From Bacteroidales bacterium (lineage in GTDB: Bacteria; Bacteroidota; Bacteroidia; Bacteroidales; UBA932): 64,000 nucleotides of DNA. The position numbers and the translations under genes are program-made. The notes beneath the pieces were generated by a model. It was not told the DNA's origin and did not search any database. It was given only the letters and a program-made list of their open reading frames with translations. The stretch is from contig JAFUJQ010000007.1 of the NCBI GenBank assembly GCA_017473705.1, forward strand, positions 1 through 64,000, given 5' to 3'. This document shows, in pieces, positions 27,670-35,262 of this stretch (the stretch's first letter is position 1; every line of letters starts with the position of its first letter).

Positions 27670-30600
27670 ATGAAAACAGAAATTATCAAGCCGGATTATC
27701 TGTTTGAAGTTAGTTGGGAAGTGTGTAACAAGGTCGGCGGCATCTACACGGTGATTGCCACCAAATCCCTTTATCTCAAGAGCGAATTCAACAGGCGCCA
27801 CATCATGGTGGGACCTGATGTATGGATGGACACTGAGAGCAATCCGGATTTCATCGAGGATCCGGCACTGTACAGGGCATGGAGGGTACAGGCTGCCTCT
27901 GAGGGCCTCAGGGTCCGTGTCGGCAGATGGAACGTTCCTGGAAAACCGACAGCGATCCTCGTTGATTTCAAGCAGTTCCTCACTCAGCAGAATGAAATCC
28001 TCACCAACTTCTGGAAGAAGTTTGGGGTGGATTCGCTGACAGGAAACTGGGATTACAGGGAGTCAGCCCTCTTCGGCTATGCTGCCGGAAGGGTCATCGA
28101 GAGTTTTTATAATTACAACCTCGATTCCACATCCAAGGTCGTGGCTCAGTTCCACGAATGGATGACAGGAACCGGACTCCTGTATCTCAAGTCTATCAAT
28201 GCGCCAGTCGCAACTGTATTCACGACACATGCGACAGTAATCGGAAGGTGCATTGCAGGCAACCACCTGCCGCTCTATGACGGGCTTCTCGGCTACAATG
28301 CGGATGAAAAGGCAAGACAATTCAATGTCGTGGCAAGACACTCTCTCGAGAAGAAGGCCGCTCAGCACAGCGACATCTTCACGACAGTCAGCGACATTAC
28401 GGCCCAGGAATGCAGGCAGTTCCTCGGCAGGCCGGTAGATGTAGTGACCCCTAACGGATTTGAACCAAGCTTTACCCCGGCGACAGACGAGGAATACGAG
28501 GCTCTGCGCGCGACAGCAAGGCAGAAGCTCGTGAGCGTCGCTTCGGCGATGTGCGGTGAGGACGTGCCGGAGAACGCGGTGCTTGTAGGCATCGGCGGAA
28601 GGTATGAGTGGAAGAACAAGGGTATCGATGTATTCATCGACGCTCTCGACAAGCTCAACCATACCGATTTCAAGGGAAAGAGCGTTCACGCGTTCATCAT
28701 GATTCCGTCAGGACACAACGGCCCTGACAAGCAGCTTCTCGCGAAGCTTGCCGGAAACGGGTCGAACTATGTGACCAGGACATCCCACTATCTGATGAAT
28801 CCTGAGTATGACAATATCACCAGACGCCTTGGCGAACTCCAGCTTAACAATGCGTCAGGAGACAAGGTGAAGGTATATTTCATCCCTTCATATCTCAATG
28901 GAAACGACGGTGTGTTCGACATGACCTACTATGATCTTCTTTCAGGTCTGGACCTCACTCTGTTCCCATCATACTATGAGCCTTGGGGCTACACCCCGCT
29001 CGAGAGCCTTGCGTTCAGGGTTCCTACCCTCACCACGACTCTCGCAGGCTTCGGCCTCTGGGTGAGGACCCATTACGGAAAGAAGCATCCGGGCATCACT
29101 GTCCTCGACAGAAGCGACTCGAACTACTTCGAGGTCGTTGACGGCGTGGCACAGCGTGTGATCGAGATAGCATCGCTCCGCAAGGACAGCAGAAGGAAGT
29201 ATATGCAGAATGCAAAGGACGTATCGGAGATTGCACTCTGGCAGAACAACATTGTATATTATAAGGAAGCCTATTCAAAGGCTTTGGAGAAATTAATAGC
29301 GGCTGGCGGTACTTATCCGTCAACCAGGAACGAAAGAAATATGGAATACAGAAAATTTGAAGTTAATCAGCCAACCTGGAACAGCGTGATCGTTTCACGC
29401 CACCTTCCAGAATCACTTAAAGACCTCGAGATACTTTCCAAGAACCTTTGGTGGTGCTGGAACGAATCAGCAAAGAACCTCTTTGCAAAAGTAGACCCTC
29501 AGGCATGGGAGGCATCAGGCCAGAACCCTATAGCAATGCTTGACAAGGTCAGCCTCAAGAGATATCAGAAGCTCGAGCAGGATACCAAGTTCCTCGCTGA
29601 CCTCAAGGCAGTGATGGAGGAGTTCAACACCTACATGGCTCTCAAGGCAGAGCGCACATCTCCTTCAGTAGCATACTTCTGTATGGAGTATGGTCTCGAC
29701 ACATCTCTCAAGATATATTCAGGAGGTCTCGGTATTCTTGCAGGTGACTACATCAAGGAGACATCAGACATGAACACAAACCTCGTGGCAGTAGGTCTTC
29801 TTTACCGCTTCGGATACTTCAACCAGAAGCTCACCGCTCACGGAGAGCAGGTTGCAGAGGACGTTTCACAGGATTTCATGAAGATTCCTGCATCACCGGT
29901 TCGTGACGAGAACGGAAACTGGGTGACCATCAGCGTCGCATTCCCTGGACGTAACCTTAACGCACGCCTCTGGAGAGTAGACGTAGGCCGCACAGAGCTT
30001 TATCTCCTCGATACAGACATTCCTGAGAACCTTCCTGAGGACAGGTCCATCACATATAACCTCTATGGTGGAGACTGGGAGAACCGTCTCAAGCAGGAGC
30101 TCCTCCTCGGTGTCGGCGGTATCCGCGCTCTCCGCAAGCTCGGCTTTGCTCCGCAGGTATACCACTGCAACGAGGGCCACGCAGCCTTCATCGGTCTTGA
30201 GAGACTCCGTGAGCTCATTGCAGAGCAGAATCTCGAGTTCCAGGAGGCTCTCGAGGTAGTGAGAGCTTCTTCACTCTTCACAACTCATACTCCAGTGCCT
30301 GCAGGACACGATGCGTTCGATGAGGGAATGCTCCGCAAGTACATCGGACACTATCCACAGCGCCTCAAGATAGACTGGGAGACCATGATGGGCCTCGGCA
30401 AGAACAACGGCGCAGACGTGAACGAGAAGTTCTCCATGTCCATCCTCGCAGCAAACATCTCGCAGGAGGTCAACGGAGTGTCATGGCTCCACGGCGAAGT
30501 GAGCCGCGACATCCTCGGCCACATGTGGCCAGGCTATCTCCCTGAAGAGCTTCACGTAAGCTATGTGACTAACGGTGTTCACTATCCGACATGGGCTGCC

Positions 30601-31908
30601 CCTGAGTGGAAGGAGGTTCACGCAAAGGTATTCGGCGAGGAGTTCAAGACCCACCACTATGACAAGTCTTGCTTCGACGGTATCTATAAAGTGTCAGACG
30701 AGGAAGTGTGGAACATCCGCACCTCACTCCGCAAGAAACTCATCGAAGAGGTCAAGAGAAGACTCTCAGACCCTGCAGCAGCGAGCCACTATTCACCTAA
30801 GCAGGTGGTTACAATCAAGGAGACCCTCCGCGACGACGTTCTTACAATCGGTTTCGCACGCCGCTTCGCTACATACAAGAGAGCACACCTCCTCTTCCGT
30901 GACCTTGACCGTCTCGCAGAGATCGTCAACGATCCTAAGCAGCCAGTACAGTTCCTCTTTGCAGGAAAGGCTCACCCTGCAGACAAGGCAGGTCAGGACC
31001 TCATCAAGATGATCGTGGACATTTCAAAGCAGCCGCGCTTCATAGGTAAGATCGTGTTCGTTCCTAACTACGACATCACAGTTGCCAAGTACCTCGTACA
31101 GGGTGTTGACGTATGGATGAACAACCCTACACGTCCTCTCGAGGCTTCAGGAACATCCGGAGAGAAGGCTGCGATGAACGGCGTAATGCACTTCTCGGTG
31201 CTTGACGGATGGTGGGTTGAAGGATATAAGAAGGGTGCCGGCTGGGCTCTTCCTATGGAAAGGACATACGACGACCAGAACTATCAGGACGAACTTGATG
31301 CTGCAACAATCTACAACATCATCGAGAACGAGATTGCTCCAACATTCTATAACAAGAGCCTTTCTACAGGCCGCTCATCAGACTGGATAGAGTACATCAA
31401 GAACTGCGTGGCACAGGTGGCTTGCAACTTCACAACCAACCGTATGCTCACAGATTATATCAACCAGTACTATGTGCCTCAGTCTCAGAGAGTAGACAAT
31501 ATGGTCGCCAACGACTTTGCTGAGGCTCGTGAGATGGCTGCATGGAAGAAGAGACTTCGTCGCGAGTGGCACAATGTAGAGGTTGTGTCAGTAACGGCTC
31601 CTGACGGAAACAGTGACAATGTCACAATCGGTACAGACTTCAACGCCGAGGTGGTCCTCAATATCGGTGATCTCAATCCGGAGGAGATCGGAGTTGAGAT
31701 CCTCTTCGCGACAACCGACAATAAGGGCAGACTTCACATCCAGGAGAGATATGAGTTCGCTCCGGTTGAGGCTGCTGACGGAACAGCGAAGTATCAGGCG
31801 AAGATCAGCCCGGACAGGTCAGGTCTCTACCAGGTGGCAGGACGCATCTATGCGAAGAATGACAAGATGCCGCACAGACAGAATTTCGAACTTGTAAAAT
31901 GGTTGTAG
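27670..31908 (+). CDS. Fused GT3 glycogen synthase and GT35 alpha-glucan phosphorylase
   Basis: 1412 residues. Residues 1 to about 540 match the eukaryotic-type GT3 glycogen synthase: FEVSWEVCNKVGGIYTV at the N-terminus and YYEPWGYTPLESLAF in the donor domain. Residues 558-1310 match alpha-glucan phosphorylase: DUF3417-like start (NLWWCWN), CMEYGLD, HCNEGHAA, and PLP-binding Lys1166 in SGTSGEKAAMNG. The last 100 residues form a beta-rich domain. Met558 (codon at 29341) opens an A/T-rich stretch that looks like a native start and would give an 855-residue phosphorylase. The two halves differ in codon use (AGG frequent in the first, rare in the second). The frame is unbroken. Ends overlapping ribF by 10 bases. 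Confidence 0.88.
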   Translation: MKTEIIKPDYLFEVSWEVCNKVGGIYTVIATKSLYLKSEFNRRHIMVGPDVWMDTESNPDFIEDPALYRAWRVQAASEGLRVRVGRWNVPGKPTAILVDFKQFLTQQNEILTNFWKKFGVDSLTGNWDYRESALFGYAAGRVIESFYNYNLDSTSKVVAQFHEWMTGTGLLYLKSINAPVATVFTTHATVIGRCIAGNHLPLYDGLLGYNADEKARQFNVVARHSLEKKAAQHSDIFTTVSDITAQECRQFLGRPVDVVTPNGFEPSFTPATDEEYEALRATARQKLVSVASAMCGEDVPENAVLVGIGGRYEWKNKGIDVFIDALDKLNHTDFKGKSVHAFIMIPSGHNGPDKQLLAKLAGNGSNYVTRTSHYLMNPEYDNITRRLGELQLNNASGDKVKVYFIPSYLNGNDGVFDMTYYDLLSGLDLTLFPSYYEPWGYTPLESLAFRVPTLTTTLAGFGLWVRTHYGKKHPGITVLDRSDSNYFEVVDGVAQRVIEIASLRKDSRRKYMQNAKDVSEIALWQNNIVYYKEAYSKALEKLIAAGGTYPSTRNERNMEYRKFEVNQPTWNSVIVSRHLPESLKDLEILSKNLWWCWNESAKNLFAKVDPQAWEASGQNPIAMLDKVSLKRYQKLEQDTKFLADLKAVMEEFNTYMALKAERTSPSVAYFCMEYGLDTSLKIYSGGLGILAGDYIKETSDMNTNLVAVGLLYRFGYFNQKLTAHGEQVAEDVSQDFMKIPASPVRDENGNWVTISVAFPGRNLNARLWRVDVGRTELYLLDTDIPENLPEDRSITYNLYGGDWENRLKQELLLGVGGIRALRKLGFAPQVYHCNEGHAAFIGLERLRELIAEQNLEFQEALEVVRASSLFTTHTPVPAGHDAFDEGMLRKYIGHYPQRLKIDWETMMGLGKNNGADVNEKFSMSILAANISQEVNGVSWLHGEVSRDILGHMWPGYLPEELHVSYVTNGVHYPTWAAPEWKEVHAKVFGEEFKTHHYDKSCFDGIYKVSDEEVWNIRTSLRKKLIEEVKRRLSDPAAASHYSPKQVVTIKETLRDDVLTIGFARRFATYKRAHLLFRDLDRLAEIVNDPKQPVQFLFAGKAHPADKAGQDLIKMIVDISKQPRFIGKIVFVPNYDITVAKYLVQGVDVWMNNPTRPLEASGTSGEKAAMNGVMHFSVLDGWWVEGYKKGAGWALPMERTYDDQNYQDELDAATIYNIIENEIAPTFYNKSLSTGRSSDWIEYIKNCVAQVACNFTTNRMLTDYINQYYVPQSQRVDNMVANDFAEAREMAAWKKRLRREWHNVEVVSVTAPDGNSDNVTIGTDFNAEVVLNIGDLNPEEIGVEILFATTDNKGRLHIQERYEFAPVEAADGTAKYQAKISPDRSGLYQVAGRIYAKNDKMPHRQNFELVKWL

Positions 31909-32783
31909 CAACCGGATTTTTCGACGGTGTCCACACCGGACACCGTCTGGTTATAAGGCAGCTCACAGAGGCTGCGGCAGCTCGCGGGGATGAAAGCATG
32001 GTCATTACATTCTGGCCTCATCCCCGTAACGTGCTGCAAAAGGAAGCCCGCTCGCTCAGGCTTCTGACCACTCTGGCGGAAAAGAAGCACATGCTTATGG
32101 ACCTCGGGGTGGATAAGGTTGAAGTTCTGCGTTTCACAAAGGACTTCAGCAGGATGACTACGGAGGAATATCTCCGCATGCTCATCAATGATTATGGCGC
32201 AAGTGCCATCCTTGTCGGGTATGACAACAGGATGGGATGCGATGCCAAGGACGCCGACGAAGTAGGGAGGACTGCCGAAAGGCTCGGGCTGGAGGTCATC
32301 AGGACAGAAATGGTGCCTTCTGCAAAGGGCTATGCGGTGAGTTCCACCAAGATCCGTCAGTGTCTCGAGGAGGGAGATGTGGAAGAAGCTTCTGCAATGC
32401 TCGGATATGAATATTCGCTGCAGGGAGTCGTGGTGGCCGGCAACAGACTTGGCCGTACACTTGGATTTCCGACAGCAAACATGCAGCTCTATGAGCCTCT
32501 GAAGCTTGTTCCTGGCAACGGCGTGTATTTTGTACGCGTGAACACGGTCGGCCGCAGCCTGTACGGCATGTGCAACATAGGGCTCCGTCCGACGGTTTCG
32601 GCTGGAAATTCACGTACAATAGAGACCAACATCTTCGACTTTGACGAGGACATATACGGACTCGACTTGGAGATAACCTTCATAAGGAAGATCCGTGACG
32701 AGATCCGTTTCGCCTCGCTCGAAGACCTGAAGGCTCAGTTGGCCAGAGACAGAGAAAACTGCTTACTGTCATCCCGAGCTTAG
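31899..32783 (+). CDS. ribF: Bifunctional riboflavin kinase/FAD synthetase
   Basis: Phosphorylates riboflavin to FMN and adenylates FMN to FAD. The N-terminal nucleotidyltransferase domain begins directly at GFFDGVHTGHR (residues 6-16) with SSTKIR near 149-154; the C-terminal flavokinase domain carries GRTLGFPTANM, the GVYFV turn and ETNIFDFD. Length 294 is slightly short because the N-terminus starts close to the HxGH motif. The start overlaps the phosphorylase stop by 10 bases. The final five residues and stop codon fall inside a dispersed repeat at 32766-32794. Confidence 0.95.
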   Translation: MVVATGFFDGVHTGHRLVIRQLTEAAAARGDESMVITFWPHPRNVLQKEARSLRLLTTLAEKKHMLMDLGVDKVEVLRFTKDFSRMTTEEYLRMLINDYGASAILVGYDNRMGCDAKDADEVGRTAERLGLEVIRTEMVPSAKGYAVSSTKIRQCLEEGDVEEASAMLGYEYSLQGVVVAGNRLGRTLGFPTANMQLYEPLKLVPGNGVYFVRVNTVGRSLYGMCNIGLRPTVSAGNSRTIETNIFDFDEDIYGLDLEITFIRKIRDEIRFASLEDLKAQLARDRENCLLSSRA

Positions 32784-32794
32784 CTGAGGGAACT
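32766..32794 (+). repeat. Dispersed repeat overlapping the ribF stop codon
   Basis: CTGTCATCCCGAGCTTAG then CTGAGGGAACT. Its first 18 bases encode the last residues (LSSRA) and the stop codon of ribF, so insertion of the repeat appears to have set the C-terminus. Confidence 0.7.
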
Positions 32795-32807
32795 AAAATT
32801 ATAAATT

Positions 32808-33227
32808 ATGGAAACGATCATAGGCCTGTTACTCATTCTCCTGCCCGTCATTCTCAAACTGATAGGCAAGAAACTGGAAGCTGCCGGTACCACTAATACT
32901 CCAAAGCCTACCGGATCTTTTGATGTCGGTTCATGGGTTCAGGAAGCCTTGGATGAGGAGGAACTGGAAGTCTTTCAGCCTGAGACTCATCCAGGACCGG
33001 AGGTATGTCCTCAGCCGCAGGCTGCTCCTGCACCAGAAGAGGAAGCCACTCCGTCGGTGATAGATTTCAATGAGTATATGAAAAGGCGCTCGGCGGCAAA
33101 GCCTGCAAGGAAGCCTTCCAAGAAAGCCCCTATACTTGTTGAGGAAGAAGAGAAGCCAAAGGAAAAGATCGATCCGAAGAAACTTGTAATCTATTCGGAG
33201 ATAATGTCTCCAAAATATAAAGAGTAA
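32808..33227 (+). CDS. Membrane-anchored protein of unknown function
   Basis: 139 residues: a single N-terminal TM (about 3-19, GLLLILLPVILKL), a Pro/Glu-rich middle and a conserved-looking C-terminus (EKIDPKKLVIYSEIMSPKY). The C-terminal block resembles a small hypothetical family of Bacteroidales found near greA; no function is known to me. Likely oriented with the charged tail in the cytoplasm. Between ribF and greA on the same strand, 22 bases before greA. Confidence 0.75.
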   Translation: METIIGLLLILLPVILKLIGKKLEAAGTTNTPKPTGSFDVGSWVQEALDEEELEVFQPETHPGPEVCPQPQAAPAPEEEATPSVIDFNEYMKRRSAAKPARKPSKKAPILVEEEEKPKEKIDPKKLVIYSEIMSPKYKE

Positions 33228-33249
33228 AACAATTAAATAAACAATAATT

Positions 33250-33717
33250 ATGTCACTTCAGTATATGACCCAGGAGGGTCTTGACAAACTTAAGAAGGAG
33301 CTTGCCGAGGCAATCGCACAGCGTCCGGTCATCTCTGCGGCCATCGCAGAGGCAAGGGATAAGGGCGACCTTTCAGAGAATGCGGAGTATGAGGCAGCCC
33401 GTGAGGCTCAGGGCCTTCTTGAACTCAATATAGCAAAGCTCCAGAATCTTGTTGCAAACGCACGTGTGATCGACGAATCACAGATTGGCACGGAGAAGGT
33501 GCAGATGCTCAACAAGGTGAAGGTAAAGAACCTCACTACAGGCCAGATCATGAACTTCACTCTCGTCAGCGAGAATGAGGCCGACTTCATGGCGGGCAAG
33601 CTTGCTGCAAAGACCCCTATCGGACAGGCTCTCATGGGTCATGGTGTAGGCGAAATCGTAGAGGCAAAGGTTCCGGCCGGCATCATCAAATTCGAAATTC
33701 TCGAAATCACACTTTAA
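33250..33717 (+). CDS. greA: Transcript cleavage factor GreA
   Basis: Rescues backtracked RNA polymerase by stimulating transcript cleavage through the secondary channel. The N-terminal antiparallel coiled coil has the acidic tip phrase DKGDLSENAEYEAA near residues 36-49; the C-terminal FKBP-like domain has TPIGQALMGH and GEIVEA. Length 155 is typical. Three bases before the HIT gene, so likely co-translated. Confidence 0.96.
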   Translation: MSLQYMTQEGLDKLKKELAEAIAQRPVISAAIAEARDKGDLSENAEYEAAREAQGLLELNIAKLQNLVANARVIDESQIGTEKVQMLNKVKVKNLTTGQIMNFTLVSENEADFMAGKLAAKTPIGQALMGHGVGEIVEAKVPAGIIKFEILEITL

Positions 33718-33720
33718 CCC

Positions 33721-34128
33721 ATGTCAACAATATTCACAAAAATAGCCAAAGGTGAAATTCCGTCATACAAAGTGGCGGAGAGCGAGGAATTCTATGCATT
33801 CCTCGACATCGCCCCTATGGCGAAGGGACACACACTCGTGATCCCAAGGAACGTGGAGGATGACTACATCTTCAATCTTGATGAGAATACATACGCAGGT
33901 CTTTGCGCATTTGCAAGAAAGGTTGCAAAGGCGATTGAAGCGGCGGTGCCTTGCAAGAGAGTAGGCGTGGCGGTCCTTGGAATGGAAGTCCCACATACAC
34001 ACATCCATCTTGTTCCACTCAATACGGAGGCCGACATGGACTTCCGCAAGTCAAAACTTGAACTTTCGCAGGACGAGTTCGCTGCGATAGCTTCTGCAAT
34101 CTATAACGAATATGTCAAGATTCAGTAA
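33721..34128 (+). CDS. HIT family nucleotide hydrolase
   Basis: Histidine-triad protein, 135 residues, predicted to hydrolyse nucleoside phosphoramidates or adenylated nucleotides. The N-terminal IFTKIAKGEIPSYKV is typical of HinT-like proteins, and the catalytic triad HTHIHLVPL lies near residues 90-98. Physiological substrate unknown. Ends inside the start of the next gene (17-base overlap). Confidence 0.93.
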   Translation: MSTIFTKIAKGEIPSYKVAESEEFYAFLDIAPMAKGHTLVIPRNVEDDYIFNLDENTYAGLCAFARKVAKAIEAAVPCKRVGVAVLGMEVPHTHIHLVPLNTEADMDFRKSKLELSQDEFAAIASAIYNEYVKIQ

Positions 34129-35254
34129 GTTTATGACGCTTGCAGCTGCGGCTGTGGCGTTGGCCGCTTGCGGCCAGAAGGCAGTGATCAACGGAACGCT
34201 CGCTGATGCCCCTTCATCAGAAGTAATAGTAAAGCTCCTCGATGTAAACAGATACAAGGTGCTCGATACGGTAGAGGTAAATGCTTCAGGCAAGTTTACG
34301 TACAAGGCCGACATCAAGGCGGGTGATCCTGAATTCATATACCTCTTCCATGGTGACAGGAAGATAGCTTCGCTCCTCCTTGAGGCTGGCGACAAGGTTT
34401 CAATAATGACTGATACCCTCGGAAGGAGCACAGTTGAAGGCTCCGAAGAGTCGGTGAAGCTCGCACAGGTTGAAAAAGATTATGCTACAGTACGCGGTGT
34501 GTTTGACTCGTATGCAAAGAAGATCGAGGGTGCATCAACTGAGGCGATGGTCTCTGACCTGTCAAGGCAGATGGGTAAGACCTATATAGAGTATTATAGA
34601 GACAGGGTCAGATATGTCATGGAGAACAGCACATCTCTTACCATTGTCCCTGTATTCTATCAGGTGCTTGGCGAGAGCCTCCCGCTCTTCTCACAAAATA
34701 CAGATGCCATCCTATTCCTCAATGCCGCGGATTCTCTTGAGACAGTATATCCTGATTCAAGATATGTGAAGGCCCTGAGGGCTGAGGCTGAGAGGCGTTT
34801 CGGCTATCTCGAGCTTATCGAGCGTCTGAAGAATGCTGAGGAGATCGGATACCATGACATCGAGCTTCCGGACATCAATGCCGAGAACAAGAAGCTTTCT
34901 GAGCTTGACTCGAAAGTTGTTCTCATATATTTCTGGAGCGCATCTCAGCCACAGCAGAATCTTTTCAACGTGGAAGTCCTGAAACCTCTGTATGAGGACT
35001 ATCACGCAAATGGATTCGACATCTATCAGGTATCACTTGATGTTGACAAGGCACTCTGGGCAACGACAGTAAGGGGCCAGGAACTTCCTTGGACAAATGT
35101 ATGCGACGCACGAGGCAACGCATCTCCATACATCGGCATGTATAACATTCCTGCCCTCCCTGCAGCATTCATAATCTCTGACGGAGAACTTGTGGATGGT
35201 GAAATTGTCGACGAAGTATCTCTCAGGAAACTTCTGGACAAGCTTACCAGATAA
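34112..35254 (+). CDS. Thioredoxin-fold lipoprotein lacking the CxxC site
   Basis: 380-residue lipoprotein (lipobox ALAAC, Cys20). The N-terminal domain resembles DUF4369 (INGTLADAPSSEVIVKLLD), then a helical linker and a TlpA/ResA-like thioredoxin fold from about 255. Where TlpA has WCxxC, this reads SQPQQ: both cysteines are glutamines (279 and 282), although the cis-Pro region IPALPAAFII is intact. It cannot act as a thiol oxidoreductase and may be a binding or structural protein. The start overlaps the HIT gene; the signal peptide needs the basic N-terminus MSRFSKF, which supports 34112. Confidence 0.8.
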   Translation: MSRFSKFMTLAAAAVALAACGQKAVINGTLADAPSSEVIVKLLDVNRYKVLDTVEVNASGKFTYKADIKAGDPEFIYLFHGDRKIASLLLEAGDKVSIMTDTLGRSTVEGSEESVKLAQVEKDYATVRGVFDSYAKKIEGASTEAMVSDLSRQMGKTYIEYYRDRVRYVMENSTSLTIVPVFYQVLGESLPLFSQNTDAILFLNAADSLETVYPDSRYVKALRAEAERRFGYLELIERLKNAEEIGYHDIELPDINAENKKLSELDSKVVLIYFWSASQPQQNLFNVEVLKPLYEDYHANGFDIYQVSLDVDKALWATTVRGQELPWTNVCDARGNASPYIGMYNIPALPAAFIISDGELVDGEIVDEVSLRKLLDKLTR

Positions 35255-35262
35255 ACTCTGTC

